Source: Motacilla alba alba (taxonomy: Eukaryota > Chordata > Aves > Passeriformes > Motacillidae). Taken from it: DNA of 64,000 nt. The notes under the pieces were generated by a model. That model saw only the letters and a list, made by a program, of their open reading frames with translations. It ran no database searches and was not told where the DNA came from. Positions 50,010 to 62,235 of this stretch are shown here, piece after piece. Position 1 is the first letter of the stretch, and every line of letters begins with the position of its first letter. Both the position numbers and the translations under genes were made by a program. The DNA is taken from positions 73,843,801 to 73,907,800 of the forward strand of contig NC_052017.1 in NCBI RefSeq assembly GCF_015832195.1, written 5' to 3'.

Positions 50010-50825
50010 CTCATCTCACTTTTCTTGGAGATCCTTCTGTTCTCAAAGTCTTAAGCACAGTAACACCAATGGAGTAATCTGTCAAGTGGAAGTCCCTCAT
50101 AAGTACAAACACAATTGTGACACTTCTGCCAGACGACAGTGGACTTTATGATCTGCCTGTTTGTCCTAGTTAGGTGATCTGTAACAGACAGAACACCCAT
50201 CCTGTTCACCTTTTCCTTGATCTTTACCCACAACCACTCAACCTTATCATCATTATCTTTGATTCCAATATGATCATAACACTCCCTAACATACAGAACC
50301 ACCCCATCACCTCTCCTGCTGTACCTATCTCTTCCAAAGAGCTTATAACCATCCATTGCAGCACTCCAGTTGTGGGAGCCATCCATCACATCTCTGTGTT
50401 AACAACTTATATGCCAGCTTCCTGATGAACCATGGCTTCTAGTTCCTCCTGTTTATTACCCATGCTGTGTGCATTGGTGTAGATGCATATCAGCTGAGCT
50501 GCCAATTTCAGCTCCAACACCGGCATGACCCCCACCTCAGCTCTTCTCGAGTGGGCCCCCTGGATTACCTCTCCCCTTCAAACCTAATTTAAAGCCCTCT
50601 GTTGGAGGCAGGTGGACCACATCCATTATCAGCTCTTGTTGGTGTTGATCCACCATGATCAAAAAAGCCAATTTCCACCTATAGCACCATCATCTAAACC
50701 ATATATTAATCAGTCCAGTTATCTTTGCTTTCTACACTCACCCCTGGTACCGAAGGAGTTGAGGAGAACACAACCTATGCACGGATTCCTTTGACCAGAT
50801 CTCAGTGGCCTAAACTTTGATGAGC
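50010..50825 (-). mobile_element. CR1 LINE fragment: end of ORF1 (esterase domain), junction and endonuclease part of ORF2
   Basis: Read on the minus strand, the right end gives the C-terminal part of CR1 ORF1, an SGNH/PC-esterase-like domain: DLVKGIRA, a stop, then VVFSSTP, and further on VEIGFFDHGG, with several in-frame stops. The ORF1 terminus RALN-stop is intact at 50584-50598. A spacer of about 200 bases follows, and then the AP-like endonuclease domain of ORF2: NWSAAMDGYKLFGRDRYSRR, GVVLYVRECYDHIG, KVEWLWVKIKEKV, ending around VCTYEGLPLDRLL. A 112-codon frame (50389-50051) covers the endonuclease stretch. The element is cut at both ends (no 5' UTR, no RT, no 3' UTR) and inactive. The preserved part is the 5' half of the element, which CR1 copies rarely keep. 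Confidence 0.9.
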
Positions 50826-52346
50826 TTCAGTTCATTTTATGAATGACTTGTTTTTCAAGCTTACCTTGTAAGCAGTGGTAGTTAGCAAAATGCATACTAT
50901 TAAATGCTGTTTTATACTGAAATTTGCTTATGTGAAAGTGTCACAGTGACAAATTGAGTGAAAACTTCCTAGGAATAGGGGGCAGTTTCTGGAGAACAGG
51001 AGACTGCACAGAAAGGTGAATATCAATGTCTGGAGGACTATAGTCAGCTGCCGGCTGAGAAAATAGGAAGCCTGGGATGAGGTAACAGACCTTTCGATAG
51101 CCGCTGGTGCTTTAAACTCCTACTCCTTAAAAACATTCTTTCTTTAGTAGGGAGGGAATCAAAAATTAAGAGGGTCTCTACTGAGGTATAGTATTGTTAG
51201 ATTACCAGTCAAATTACTGTTAAACATCTTTAGTTACACAAAATGGTACCGAAAAGCCCAGTAATCAAGACATTCTGTCTGAGCTTTGTCTTTACAAACA
51301 AATCCTTTTGCATAACATAGTATTTGTGATAGTTGATAGTTGCATTTCTAGCTTTAAACACAGGCTGCACAGCCATCAATAAATGAGACTTGAAAGCCCC
51401 TTTTCATGTAGTCTTCAGATGTAACTTTTTAAGTGTCCTTGTCAAAGGAGAGGGAATTTTTTTGCAAGGACAAAAAAAAATATGTAAATTAAAGCTTCTT
51501 GGATGATCCTGTGGATGTCACTGGGGCTGCATAATTTTTATGCATTTTTCACTCCATTTCAAGCTAAGTGTTATAACATTTCTTTGTAAAAATGCTTAGT
51601 TTAATTTTGAATACATTATTTTCTATTTGCTCAGCACTGTCTACCTTTCTGGGATTTAACACAAAGGCACCTGAAAAAATAATGAAGTCTTTTCTTGAAT
51701 CCCTGAAACAGTAACTCTGCTGAGCAAGGTGGGACAGTGATTCAGTTAGTGTTCTTTTATCTAGCACAAGTCAAATAAAGTACAAGGAGGTTTGAAAAAC
51801 CAAAACAGCAAACATGAGTATTACTAATTGCAAAAAGTTATTTGTTGATGACATAAAGATATCCATTAAAGTTTGTGCACAATGTAAGCCACAATTCAAA
51901 AATCTGTTTTAACATTCTTCCAACTACTCACCATGAGATTTAGTATGAAACTGTAGGGAATAAAGTACCAAATTTAAATAAAAAACTCAAAATATCAGAA
52001 ACTCAGAAGCTGCAAGGCTCCAAAGGCAAATTTTGAAAAGACAGTACTGTCCTACTGTCCTATTAAAAAAATAAAAACTAAATACTAGCAAACTGCCAAG
52101 CAGCATCTTTTTCATTTCTATAGAGGTTCAATGAAAACACTTTGTTCTGTTACAAACACAATTTCCTGTCAAAATCATTTTTAGTGGAAAATGGTCACCC
52201 CTTTTTACTTACAGCTTGTGCATGCTTTCTCTGCTGAAAGCACAGAAGGATAGACATTGCAATGCTAAACACTGAAAGGCAAATGTAAAGGAGTTTCCGC
52301 ATTATAAAGGAAGAGAGGGTGGTGTCTGGAAGACTAGCAATCCAAA
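50826..52346. other. unique DNA, no gene recognised
   Basis: About 1.5 kb with no recognisable exon or repeat. 50990-51130 is less AT-rich than average but unidentified. The 67-codon minus frame at 51564-51767 has no family resemblance. Confidence 0.5.
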
Positions 52347-53090
52347 ATCATAGAATCATATAATCATACAATATCCTGAGTTGAAAAAGACCCACAAGGA
52401 TCATCAAAGTTCAGCCTGGCCTGGCACAGGACAAGTCGAAGAACCACACCATGTACCTGAGAAATACTGTCCAAGAGCTTCTGTAAGGCTGCTGCTTTTC
52501 CACTTCCCAGAGGAGCCCATTCCAGTGCCCAAAGACCCTTTGGGTGAAGAACATTTTCATAATATCCAATTTACACATTTCCTGACTCAACTTTTTGCCA
52601 TTACCTTGGGTATTGTCACCGGCCACAAGATCAGAGAAGAGATCAGTGCCTGTGCCTCCACTTCCCCTCATGAGGAAACTGCAGACTGCAATTAGGTCTC
52701 CCTTCAGCCTCCTCTTTCCCAGGCTGAACAGACCAAGTGACCTCAGACATTCCTCATATGAATTCTCCTCAAGACCCTTTGCATTCTTTTGTGCACTCCT
52801 TTGGAATCTCTCTCGTAGTTTAATGTTTTTCTTTTATTGTGGTGCCCAAAACTGCCCCCAGCACTTGAGGTGAGGCCATCACAGCTCGGAGCAGAACAGG
52901 ACAATCCCCTCCCTTGCCTGGCTGCTGATGCTGTGCCTGATGCCCCCCAGGACAGGGTTGGTGCTCCTGGCTGCCCGGGTACTGCTGGCTCATGTTCAAT
53001 TTACCATGGACCAGGACCCCCAGGTCCTTTTCTGCAGGCTTGCTTGGCAGCATCTTGTTTCCCAGTCTGTACATAAATCCAAGGCTGGAT
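52347..53090 (-). mobile_element. CR1 LINE, 3' end copy, CCTGAGTTGG subfamily
   Basis: The left edge carries three tail units in antisense (ATCATAGAATCATATAATC), then CCTGAGTTGAAAAAGACCC, AAGGATCATCAAAGTTCAGC, GAGGAGCCCATTCCAGTGCC, TGCAGACTGCAATTAGGTC, AACAGACCAAGTGACCTCAG, GTGGTGCCCAAAACTGCC, TGATGCTGTGCCTGATGCCC, GGCTCATGTTCAATTTACC and GACCAGGACCCCCAGGTCC. The order is the exact antisense of a CR1 3' UTR reaching into the end of ORF2. The 3' end is intact and the copy is 5' truncated at about 53090, as normal. Preservation is good, so it is younger than the copies at 2.9 and 42 kb. Frames of about 105 codons across it are not genes. Confidence 0.95.
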
Positions 53091-54718
53091 GTAAATACAA
53101 AATGTACAGGAAGTACAAACATAAAGAATTTAATCATTCAACTCTCCAGACCATGACTATTTTCCTGTCTTTAAATTGTATTATTTCAGAAATACTGCTA
53201 ATATATGTCAGGTTTGTGAGATACCATTGTCCTAAGCTTCACCAGGGAACAACCTATGTTGCCCTGTCTGAAAGGTAACTTCCTGCTTTATAATTAAATG
53301 TGACTTTACCATTCATACTTAATAGTAAAAAGACATTAAGTTATAGGAACAGCCTCTATTGCCTATCTTGGAATGTTTATTAAAACTCCTTTTTATTAAT
53401 GGATTTTAAGTTTCAATATTTCATTTAGAATTGTCAGTGTTTGCATTTTAAAAAAGTAATTATGTGTATTACAGATAAATAATAACATGGAAGATGAAAG
53501 ATGGCTATATTTTTACCTGAGATGTATTTTATTTTTAAAATTCGTAGTACATTGTACACTATGTTACTGGCATAATATTTTATGTTCAGTTCTCAGGTCT
53601 ATTTGTGCCTTAACAATAAGTGTAAATTATTGTCTAACAGGTTTCCTACCCCGAAAATATTGAGACATTTAATATTAGCATTAATGTGGGGAAAATATGT
53701 TCCATTTCTTATTATTTAATGTTATAAAGTTTAGTTGCATAGAATTGCTAATAATATTTCCTCACATGTATAGCAAACAGCAGCAAGATGGTATGGATGA
53801 TAACAATGACTGCAAGTTTTAACCATGGAAAACTGCTTATATTTTAATTATTGATATTTTCAATACTAATTAGGTTGGAGTAGACCAATCAAACTTTTAT
53901 TTTCATTTTTCTCATCTTACCTTTTTAAATAGGACAATTAAATATCAAATGAACAATAATTTCCTGCCTGAATTTTAGCTTAATATTGTTTCCGCCCAAG
54001 TTTTCAGTTTTCAGGTGTAGCAATATTTTTACCAAATCCAGAGCACTGAACAGTGCAGATCTCACTGAAAGCATACAGTCAATTGGTAATAAAAATGCAC
54101 AAACCTTAAGACTGAAGAGCACTCACACTAGCCAAGTATCACCCAGACATCCTAAGAAACAGCAATGAATTTAGAGATTTTCTGGTCCAATGTTCTACAT
54201 GGGCTATAGAAGATCACAGATCATTATGTCCATCATAATTCTAATAAAGTAATATACCTGTTTTTACTTTTGTTCTGTACATTTCTCATTGATGAATGAC
54301 ATAGAATTGATTATTTTAGTGATATCTTAAATCTATTAATAGATTATATTTCCTTTTTCCTGTATTTCCGTTTGGACTTTCTGCTTTTGGACTCTGTGTA
54401 TTCTTTCACATGTTTTTTATATTCTAATAGCCTTGTGCCTCAATTTCAAAACATCTTTCTAGAAATGAGTACCTAGAATTATATTAAATACAATTAATTG
54501 AATTAAATCCCCATATTATATGTGGGATTCCATTAGGGTTTTTTTCACTGATATTGCCTGTTCCAACTCAAAATACTGATACGGATGCTTTGCCTTTTTC
54601 ACAGATTGATCACATTTTTATTGCAGTTTTGCAGCGATCACTTCAACCATTTAGGCTCTTTTCCAAGCATATAGTCAATTTTCTTCCTTTTTTTTTGTTT
54701 AGTCCCCAAACACAAGAC
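53091..54718. other. AT-rich unique DNA, no gene recognised
   Basis: About 1.6 kb of AT-rich sequence between two CR1 copies. Nothing recognised. It ends in a T-rich region that leads into the GTT microsatellite. Confidence 0.55.
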
Positions 54719-54795
54719 CATGGTTTGGTTTTTTTGTTGTTTTTTTTGGTTTTTGTTGTTGTTGTTGCTGTTGTTGTTGTTGTTGTGTTTTTTTC
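54719..54795. repeat. (GTT)n / T-rich microsatellite
   Basis: A T-rich tract with about ten GTT units at 54755-54787, interrupted by a single GCT, flanked by irregular T8-G units. It creates a poly-valine-like stretch in a + frame of 102 codons, which is an artefact rather than a gene. Confidence 0.93.
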
Positions 54796-54943
54796 ATTTT
54801 TACACTGTTTCCTCTTTCTATTCCTCTTTTTAACCTCTCTCCAGAATTTTTTCTACTTTTAGTAGTACTCATTACCATCTCCTTCTTTACCCTACAATTC
54901 GCTGTTGGTCATCAGTTTTTGTCTGTTAAAATGAGAAGTTATT

Positions 54944-55340
54944 CACAGAATCACAGAATGTACTGAGTTGGAAGGGACCTGCAAGAATCACCAAAGTCCA
55001 AGTCCTGGCCCTGCACAGTGCCATTCCCCAGAATCACACCATGTGCCTGAGGGTTCACTTGAACTCTGCTAGGCTTGGTGCCGTGATCACTTCTCTGGGG
55101 AGCCTGTCCGAGTGCCTAACCATCCTCTGGGTAAAGAACCTTTTTCTAATATCCAATCTAAACCCCCCTGACACAACTTCAGGCCATTCCCTCAGGTCCT
55201 GTCCCTGGTTCCCAGGACAGGAGATCACTGTCTGCCTCTCCTCTTCCCCTCATGATGAAACTGCAGACTGCAATGAGGTCTCCTCTCAGTCTCCTCTTCT
55301 CTGGGTTTAACAGACCAAGTGACCTCAGCTGCTCTTCACA
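54944..55340 (-). mobile_element. CR1 LINE, short 3' end copy, CCTGAGTTGG-like subfamily
   Basis: Begins with antisense tail units (CACAGAATCACAGAATG), then TGAGTTGGAAGGGACCTGC, CCTGGCCCTGCACAGTGCC, AATCACACCATGTGCCTGAG, GGCTTGGTGCCGTGATCAC, CCTCTGGGTAAAGAACC, TGCAGACTGCAATGAGGTC and AGACCAAGTGACCTCAGC, then stops. It has the same diagnostic wording as the copy at 52.3 kb and appears less diverged, so it belongs to the same or a sister subfamily. The 3' end is intact; the 5' truncation is at about 55340. No coding content. Confidence 0.95.
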
Positions 55341-58156
55341 GGGATCATTTCTATGGACTGGCATTTGACTTGCTCGGTTTGTGAATATTCTCAAGAGACC
55401 TGCAGTTTCATGTGCCAGTTTCTTTGTGCACAGAGGTAATATAATCATCACAATTTGAGTGCATTAGGACATAGACAGGCACATCTTCTGAGTGAATGAA
55501 AGTCCTTGAGCACTTCCCCACTACATTCTTATCTTTCAGATGCTTGTCTTGTTAGGTCACAATATAAAGAGCAGTTTATGGCACTTAGCACTATTTAGGG
55601 AATAACTGTGGGGCAGAGTTAGACAGGACATGAAACTGCATCTGAAGATGGAGCTCCCTAAGTGTTTCATTCACTTCAAAAATGGAAATTTCCATGTTCA
55701 GACTTCCATTTCCATTCTACACTTGGCCTCTGCCCATGCAGAAGGTTTCAGAGTCCTTCACAAAGACTTATGTGTAACATTTACTTTGCTTTTAACACAA
55801 AAGTCTGTTCTTCTTATTTCAATTTTTGCCATCAAAACTCCTCTTTCCCTTACCTTGGTTGCTTTTTGTCAATCTTATTTTTTTCATCACTGAATTCTTA
55901 ATATTTGTCAATATGTTTTGCAAGTTTTAATTTATTGTAACTTTACAAATTCCTATTTCACATGCATCTTTGACTTCAAAGTTGAAAGTATTTCTTTTCT
56001 TCATTCTTTAGGGCCTATAGTCAGCTTATGTGCCATCAGACTAATACAGAAATATCATAGAACTGCTCAGTTTTCCTCTTTAAAAGATTCCAACCTGAAT
56101 GAATATTACTGTATTTATAAATACCACAAAATAACAGATGACTGTAAAAAAATTCAAACATTATCAGCACTTTAAACATTTAGTTGAGAAGTTTCCTATA
56201 TATTAAGAATGCCCCTCCCAGGGAAATGTTGCTCTGGGAAGACAAGCAACATTATCTGTGGATACCCTTCCTTTCTCCCCTTTTCCCTGAGGTTTTATTG
56301 CTGAGAAATACATAATATGTTATAAAATATCCTTTTGGTCAATGTGAGCGTCTGTGTCAGCTATGTCTCCTCACAACCTCTTGCCCTTCCTCAGTCTTTT
56401 TGCCTTGAAAGCAGAGTGGAGAGAAGGCTTTGATGCTGTGCTATTCAATAACAGCCAAAATACAGTGTGTTGTCAACGCTGTTTTAAACACACATTCAAA
56501 ACACAGCACCATATGGGCTGCTATGAAGGAAGTGAACTCCATCCAAGAGAAACCTGGTACAAAAGTGGAGAATATCAGTTTTTATTAAGATATAAACTCC
56601 TTTCAGGCAAGAAAAGTTCAAATGAAGTATTACCACTGTGTCCTATCAAATAATAAGAAAACAGCTATATATAACAGGATGCATATCTTTAATCCACTAC
56701 AATATCCCTAAGACTTGTTTATAAATTATACAGAAATTATCAATAGTAGACTAGATTTTCAAAGCCATTTAAAGACAGTGGCTAGTTCCAATGGTGTAAT
56801 GACTTCAGGAATCTTTAGTTTCCTTTAGAAAACACAACATATGCAATTCCGTAATCAAGAATACAGTGCAACAGAATGTAACACACAGAGTCTGCCCTAC
56901 TTAGTGATTCTTTCTAAAATCTCTTTTTAGTGGCACGTGTACAACAGTACAACTCCTTATGGTTTGCCACTGTGAAGCTGTGAAATGGCAAATCAGTGAT
57001 TTTCCATGTACCACCACATTGACTAGACAAATAATTTGGCACTACAAATTCAGCCAGATTATCTGAAATAATTATATAGTAATAACTGGAAAATTATCTG
57101 ATTGGATTTGGAATAATTGGAATGGAATCATTATCTGATTGTCATGTTTACCTCATGATGTTGAAACTTAGTAAACTTACAGATTTATAAAATGTTGAGT
57201 TACACCATTGGAGAACAACTTCATCTTCAAAATTTTTTCCAGTCCCATGGCCTTTTCTGATGTGGTCATTTTTATTCATCTGGGTGTTTCCATTGGATTG
57301 CAGTATTTAATTTTTCAAAATCTGTGTTTACCAATTTTTTCTATGCCAAAGAAAGATTCTGTAGGAGAAACATGGCTAATGAGTAGAAGGAAAACTCAAC
57401 AAAACCTCGAGATTTATTGTTAAGTAAGGAAAATCAGTCTCTTTAAAACCAAAATTCAGAAAGTTCTACAGTCTCAATACAATTGCATGTGTACTCAAAA
57501 AAATGGGCAGTTATAAGAAAAATTTAAGAAAAAAGCTATTAATGAAAAGCTAGACCATTATAAAAATGAAGCTCTAAGGTCTTCTCTCCCCCTTTCCTCT
57601 CCTTAAGCACTCAAGTAGACTTATGAGAGTAATCACAAAAGATCAACCAGAAGTTTTATCACTCTCTGTAGATTTTAATGGACATCAAAGTATAAAAGCC
57701 TTTACCAGAGGGCTGTAAGATTTAGCTGAAAACATATGAGACTAATAGTAATTATATCCAATATGCAAAGAAGTTCCAAAACATGCAAACAAAACAGATT
57801 TTTTTTCCTCAAAATTATTCTTTTTCTCCCTCAAGGATTCCATTTTTTGCTGTTTACTAAATAGACAAAACAGTACGACAATATGATGAAAGATGGGTAA
57901 ATATTTATTCATGTGTTGTGAAAATGCTCATTACAAGACGGATTTATACAGTTATCTGAAAGAAATACTGTTACAAACAAATACCTAAATTTTGGATTAT
58001 CTAAAATGGGAAGAGTCTGAAATAAAATTACCTACATATGGTATTGCAGAGCCTTGATTTTCACTGGGTTCAGTGTCTTAACCTTTGTGCCCTCCAGATT
58101 TTGGAAGTATTTATTAGAATACTCAGCATTTCAGCCAATGCAACATTCCATGACAT

Positions 58157-58182
58157 CAACTGCCTATTTTCACAGGCAGTTG
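58157..58182. repeat. perfect 9-base hairpin
   Basis: CAACTGCCT at 58157-58165 is complementary to AGGCAGTTG at 58174-58182, with an 8-base loop. The stem is not long enough for a microRNA precursor and no T-run follows, so no role is inferred. Confidence 0.9.
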
Positions 58183-59280
58183 TATTTCTGCACTTAAAAG
58201 TTTCTGCAAACTGGTTGCATAATACTTTCTGTTTGATCTCATAGTCATACATTTAATGCAATTCCTCTAATATATTTAAATATATTTCTCATCATTCTGA
58301 GGAATATTATTTTATATTTCTCATTAATTTGTGACTAGTTAATATTTACTGGTTCTTGTGACAATATTGTCTTTCTTCTCTTCTGCTTCTGCAACCTCTA
58401 TGCACTCCATGTAGTGACAATCTTAAAAGAGTTCAATAATCTCTCCACCCTTCTTACAAACTTAAAACACATTTACATTTGAACTTAAAGTCTCAGTTAT
58501 GGTAACAGTAGTAAATGTAGGTATTATAGATATGTGTTTGAAAGTGGACAGAACAGCCAGCTAAGAGGAAATATCCTGGGCTTTGAAAGGAAGGGAAGAA
58601 ACATTAATGGATTGCTCTCATAATTCATGACCTGTGACCTCACCTTCCTCTGACTTTTATTAAACCCTTTTCCTTGCTCTTTTTGTCATTACAGTCCTTT
58701 CATTTTGTGTAATCTAAAAGGAAATATATTAAGGATATGAAGACTTTTATAGAACAAAAGACTTTAATTGAACAAATCTAAATCAAGCTTTCACTAATGA
58801 TTGACTACATAGACTAGAAATTTAGATGATACTGGTTCAACATCATACTTTATCCTTGCTTTCACTGGGAGACATGATAACACTGGTATTTATCTCCCAG
58901 CATCTTTTGAAAACACCTGCAGGCAACAGAGCAGAAGGTAGGAAGGGCTTTAATTCTTGCTCATCTGTGGAGAAAAGCTGTTTACTTCACTTATATTTAT
59001 GTGAAGTTAAGTTAAACTTAGCATTAGCTCAGGTTAGCTCATGGGTAATTATGTTGTACATCTGTCCCCATGAATGGTTCTGAACTGTCATTCTCAAAGT
59101 TTGCTCGTTCTGGTGCTAGAGTAGGTGTTTTAAATCACAAGTTTACAGAAAACTAGGCAGTATAATTAAAGTCAGATAGAGGCAATTCTGGCATCTACAT
59201 TTTATAATTAACAAATGAATTCTTGATTTTCCTCTATACTGAAAGGCTAAAGTTTACAAATTAATTAATTAAAGTTTTTC

Positions 59281-59314
59281 AAATTAATATTTTACTTAAA
59301 TTAATATTTTACTT
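59281..59314. repeat. perfect 17-base tandem duplication
   Basis: AAATTAATATTTTACTT is repeated head to tail without mismatch. Probably slippage in AT-rich DNA. Confidence 0.92.
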
Positions 59315-60286
59315 AAAGCCAACATGCTATGTCATTAAAACAAAAGTGGTCTGTTTTTTTTTTTTCCATTTAAGAGTTACAAAAATATTGTTAACATTAC
59401 ATTGAATCAAGAGGAAATATATTATATTTGAAACCTTCATTTATTGTAATAAATCTCTGTCATATTCTTTAAAAATACTGAATCAGTTTCAAAATTCCAT
59501 TATTGGATAATTTAATTGTCCTTTCTGAGTTCTTACCAGTTTATTTTATATAGCTTTTTCTGATTGCAGCAGTTATACTCCCCTGAAAACAAATCTCTTA
59601 ATTATTAAGTTGCCTACAACTTTCTAAATGAAAATAAACATATAAATATATGACTGTATATAAATTTCTTATGCCCCAGACAAGATTTTTAAAATTTCTG
59701 AAGATTTGATAACAGAAAGTTTAAGGAAGGTCATTTTTCTAACCAGGTGAAAAAATGAAATTCACGTTCCTGAGTGAATAACAGAATTTGTGCTACATAC
59801 AGTAAGAAAAGCCCTGAAAGTCTAAAATGAAACTTGAGTATTTGGTTTAAATTGATAGTAAGGAAATTGTGAAAATAATTGTGGAAAATATATATAAATT
59901 AATAATTTAGCATTTCTGAGATTTTTCTCATACAAATTTGTATATCAAAATATTGGAAGTCCATACACACAATTTTCTCTGTATGACACTGTCCTTCCCT
60001 ATTTTTCTTATAAAGTGTATCTTACACTGTTTTCCTCTAAAAATTATTTTGTAAGGTGAGGTTCCTGTGACATGACTTGAATCTTTGTAGAACAGTAGAA
60101 TAAACTCAATGTTTTATACCAGTTACAGTAAACAGCTTTTCTGTTGTTACACAGAATGTATTCCTCTTCCCCTCATTTCCCTAAACTAGCAGCATATACC
60201 AAAGCCATGCAGAGCCATCAGAGTTACCACATTCATCCTTTTGACAGCGTATTTGTAAGATGAAATCCTTTAATATTTCTGTTTTG

Positions 60287-60310
60287 AGGCTGTATTTTTA
60301 AATACAGCCT
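60287..60310. repeat. perfect 11-base palindrome with 2-base spacer
   Basis: AGGCTGTATTT at 60287-60297 is the exact reverse complement of AAATACAGCCT at 60300-60310, with only TT between. With such a short spacer it is a near-perfect palindrome or cruciform-type site rather than an RNA hairpin with a proper loop. Confidence 0.92.
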
Positions 60311-61798
60311 GAAGAAGTGATTCATTGCATGAAAAGAGAAGTCAAGTTCAATGAGGAAATAACATATTTCAAAAGGAAGAGACAGATAACCAAGTTACTA
60401 AAAAAAAGAGGGCAAGAATGAGGGCAATTTCCATACATTTGTAATTGATAAACAAAAAAGATTCTTTTCTTTATTCTTGTCAAGTTGTGAATGAAGACAT
60501 TCAGCTCCACAAGGACAAAGGAATTCCAACAAACTGGTCTCAACTGGAAAAATACTGTCTCAATTCATTTAAAAAGTAGCAGCTCTATCCAGTACATGTG
60601 TACCTAATATATTTAGTAAAAATTTTAAAGGATGTTTGGATTAAATAGCTATGGTAAGTAACTAAAATCTGAACATTATCCTTCTAGAAAAAAATTGTGT
60701 GTTCTGATCCTCATAAAAAGTCCCATACATGGAGAGTACCTTTAATTATAATCCTCTGTAAACACACCACCTTAAACCTAAAATATAATGGTTAATATTT
60801 TATCAGTTTTAATAATTTCCTTTTATCACTAAAAATATTTTGAAACAATTAAATTATAACTGGTTGTTACCAGTTTCTCAATATACATGGGATATTTTTC
60901 TTAGTTTTCAGTATTATGTTATTCCTAAATATTTATTCAATAAGAATGTATTATTTAAATATCACTATCTGTTTACCTGAATATTTTCTTTATTAAGAAA
61001 CAACTCAAGCAAAAATATTAAAATCTATTGCAACCAGAAAAAGAAAAACCTTTTGTTCTAACTATCTTTACCTGCATAAATAAATTTAAGTGAGAGCACC
61101 TTCAATCTTTTGTCATATACAGTAATGTTCTTGTCAGTTGTTCAAATACCAATAAAGGTTAACAAACAGGAAATGAATATTAGTATTCAAAAAAAAAGCG
61201 TGACTTTGTAGTTTTTAGGCTAATGATAGAGAAATAATGTTTGATGACAACCTTAGGATAGAATAGAGAACAGTGTTCATTCAAATTTTGGTTTTTTATT
61301 TCCTAGAGATCTATAATGTGATTCCCAATATATTATTATCTTACTCATCAAACCATTTATTTAACATTGTCTATTAGTTTCAGTTTTTATTTCTTTATCA
61401 GATATATTAACTCAAATAGCACAGTCAGTTTCACAGGTTAGGAGTAACAACATGTATGTACCAAAATTTCATCCTTTTTCTTTTCATATTCTAATGACAT
61501 TCACAATATTTCTCGTCTACCCCTGTTGTTTACAAGCAAATAAGAGAAACTGGTGAAATGACTAAGTTCATAAAGAAAATGGTGCTTTTACTGTAGATAC
61601 AATTTTATTGATTATGAAAGAGGAATAAAGCAAGATTAATTATACTGAAGACTCTTTTATTACCAGTAATGTTAAATACAATCTGGAAGAATAGAAAAGA
61701 TATTAAATAACTGTTACTTCTTCAGTCTAAAAATTCTTTTAAATATCTTGTTTAACTTAGCTGTATTTTACCAAAATTTTTGACAGAAGATACAATTT

Positions 61799-61830
61799 AT
61801 CTGCATAGCAGATAAATATCTGCATAGCAG
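61799..61830. repeat. 13-base direct repeat, period 19
   Basis: ATCTGCATAGCAG occurs at 61799-61811 and again at 61818-61830. A short local duplication with no other structure. Confidence 0.9.
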
Positions 61831-62152
61831 TTCACAATAGCTTTCCATAAATCTAGGCAAATAAACCCTATTTTTTACTCTCTAGGTATAGAAACAAGTG
61901 ACTAAAGTTCGAATTCCAAAAATTTGAAATAAATAATAAATAAACTCCCTTCAAAATGTGAATCAGTAAGCATGATCTCTGTGGCTAAAAAAAAAAAAAA
62001 AAAGAAAAAAACAGCTGCACAATGTTAATAATTTTCTTATGCAAAAGAGCCCCAAACTAAATAATTTCTTTTTTTTTTTTCATTGTACAAGACAGTGGAA
62101 GCAAACTGAAAATTCCCTTCCTCCATTTCATAATACAGCAGTAGCATGTGGA

Positions 62153-62183
<31 letters not shown>

Positions 62184-62235
62184 ACCAAACCACAAAACCC
62201 TCAAAACAAACAAACAAAACAAACAACAATCAAAC
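62153..62235. repeat. (CAAAA)n / (CAAA)n microsatellite
   Basis: A-rich tract with AAAAC and AAAC units, interrupted once by CCAAACCACAAAACCCTC. It produces apparent Lys/Gln/Asn/Thr-rich open frames of 61-75 codons on both strands, which are artefacts. Confidence 0.93.

Larger units (their letters stand above)
55341..62152. other. AT-rich unique DNA, no gene recognised
   Basis: About 6.8 kb with no recognised gene or interspersed repeat. It contains the two hairpins and the small duplications listed separately, and a 17-base A run at 61987-62003. Frames up to about 99 codons (for example 56354-56653) are unlike any family I know. Confidence 0.5.

Noticed and set aside
52381..53278. Several open frames of 79-116 codons on both strands
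   Set aside because: All overlap the CR1 3' UTR copy at 52347-53090, which is noncoding.
54554..54862. 102-codon + frame with a valine-rich run
   Set aside because: The valines come from the GTT microsatellite.
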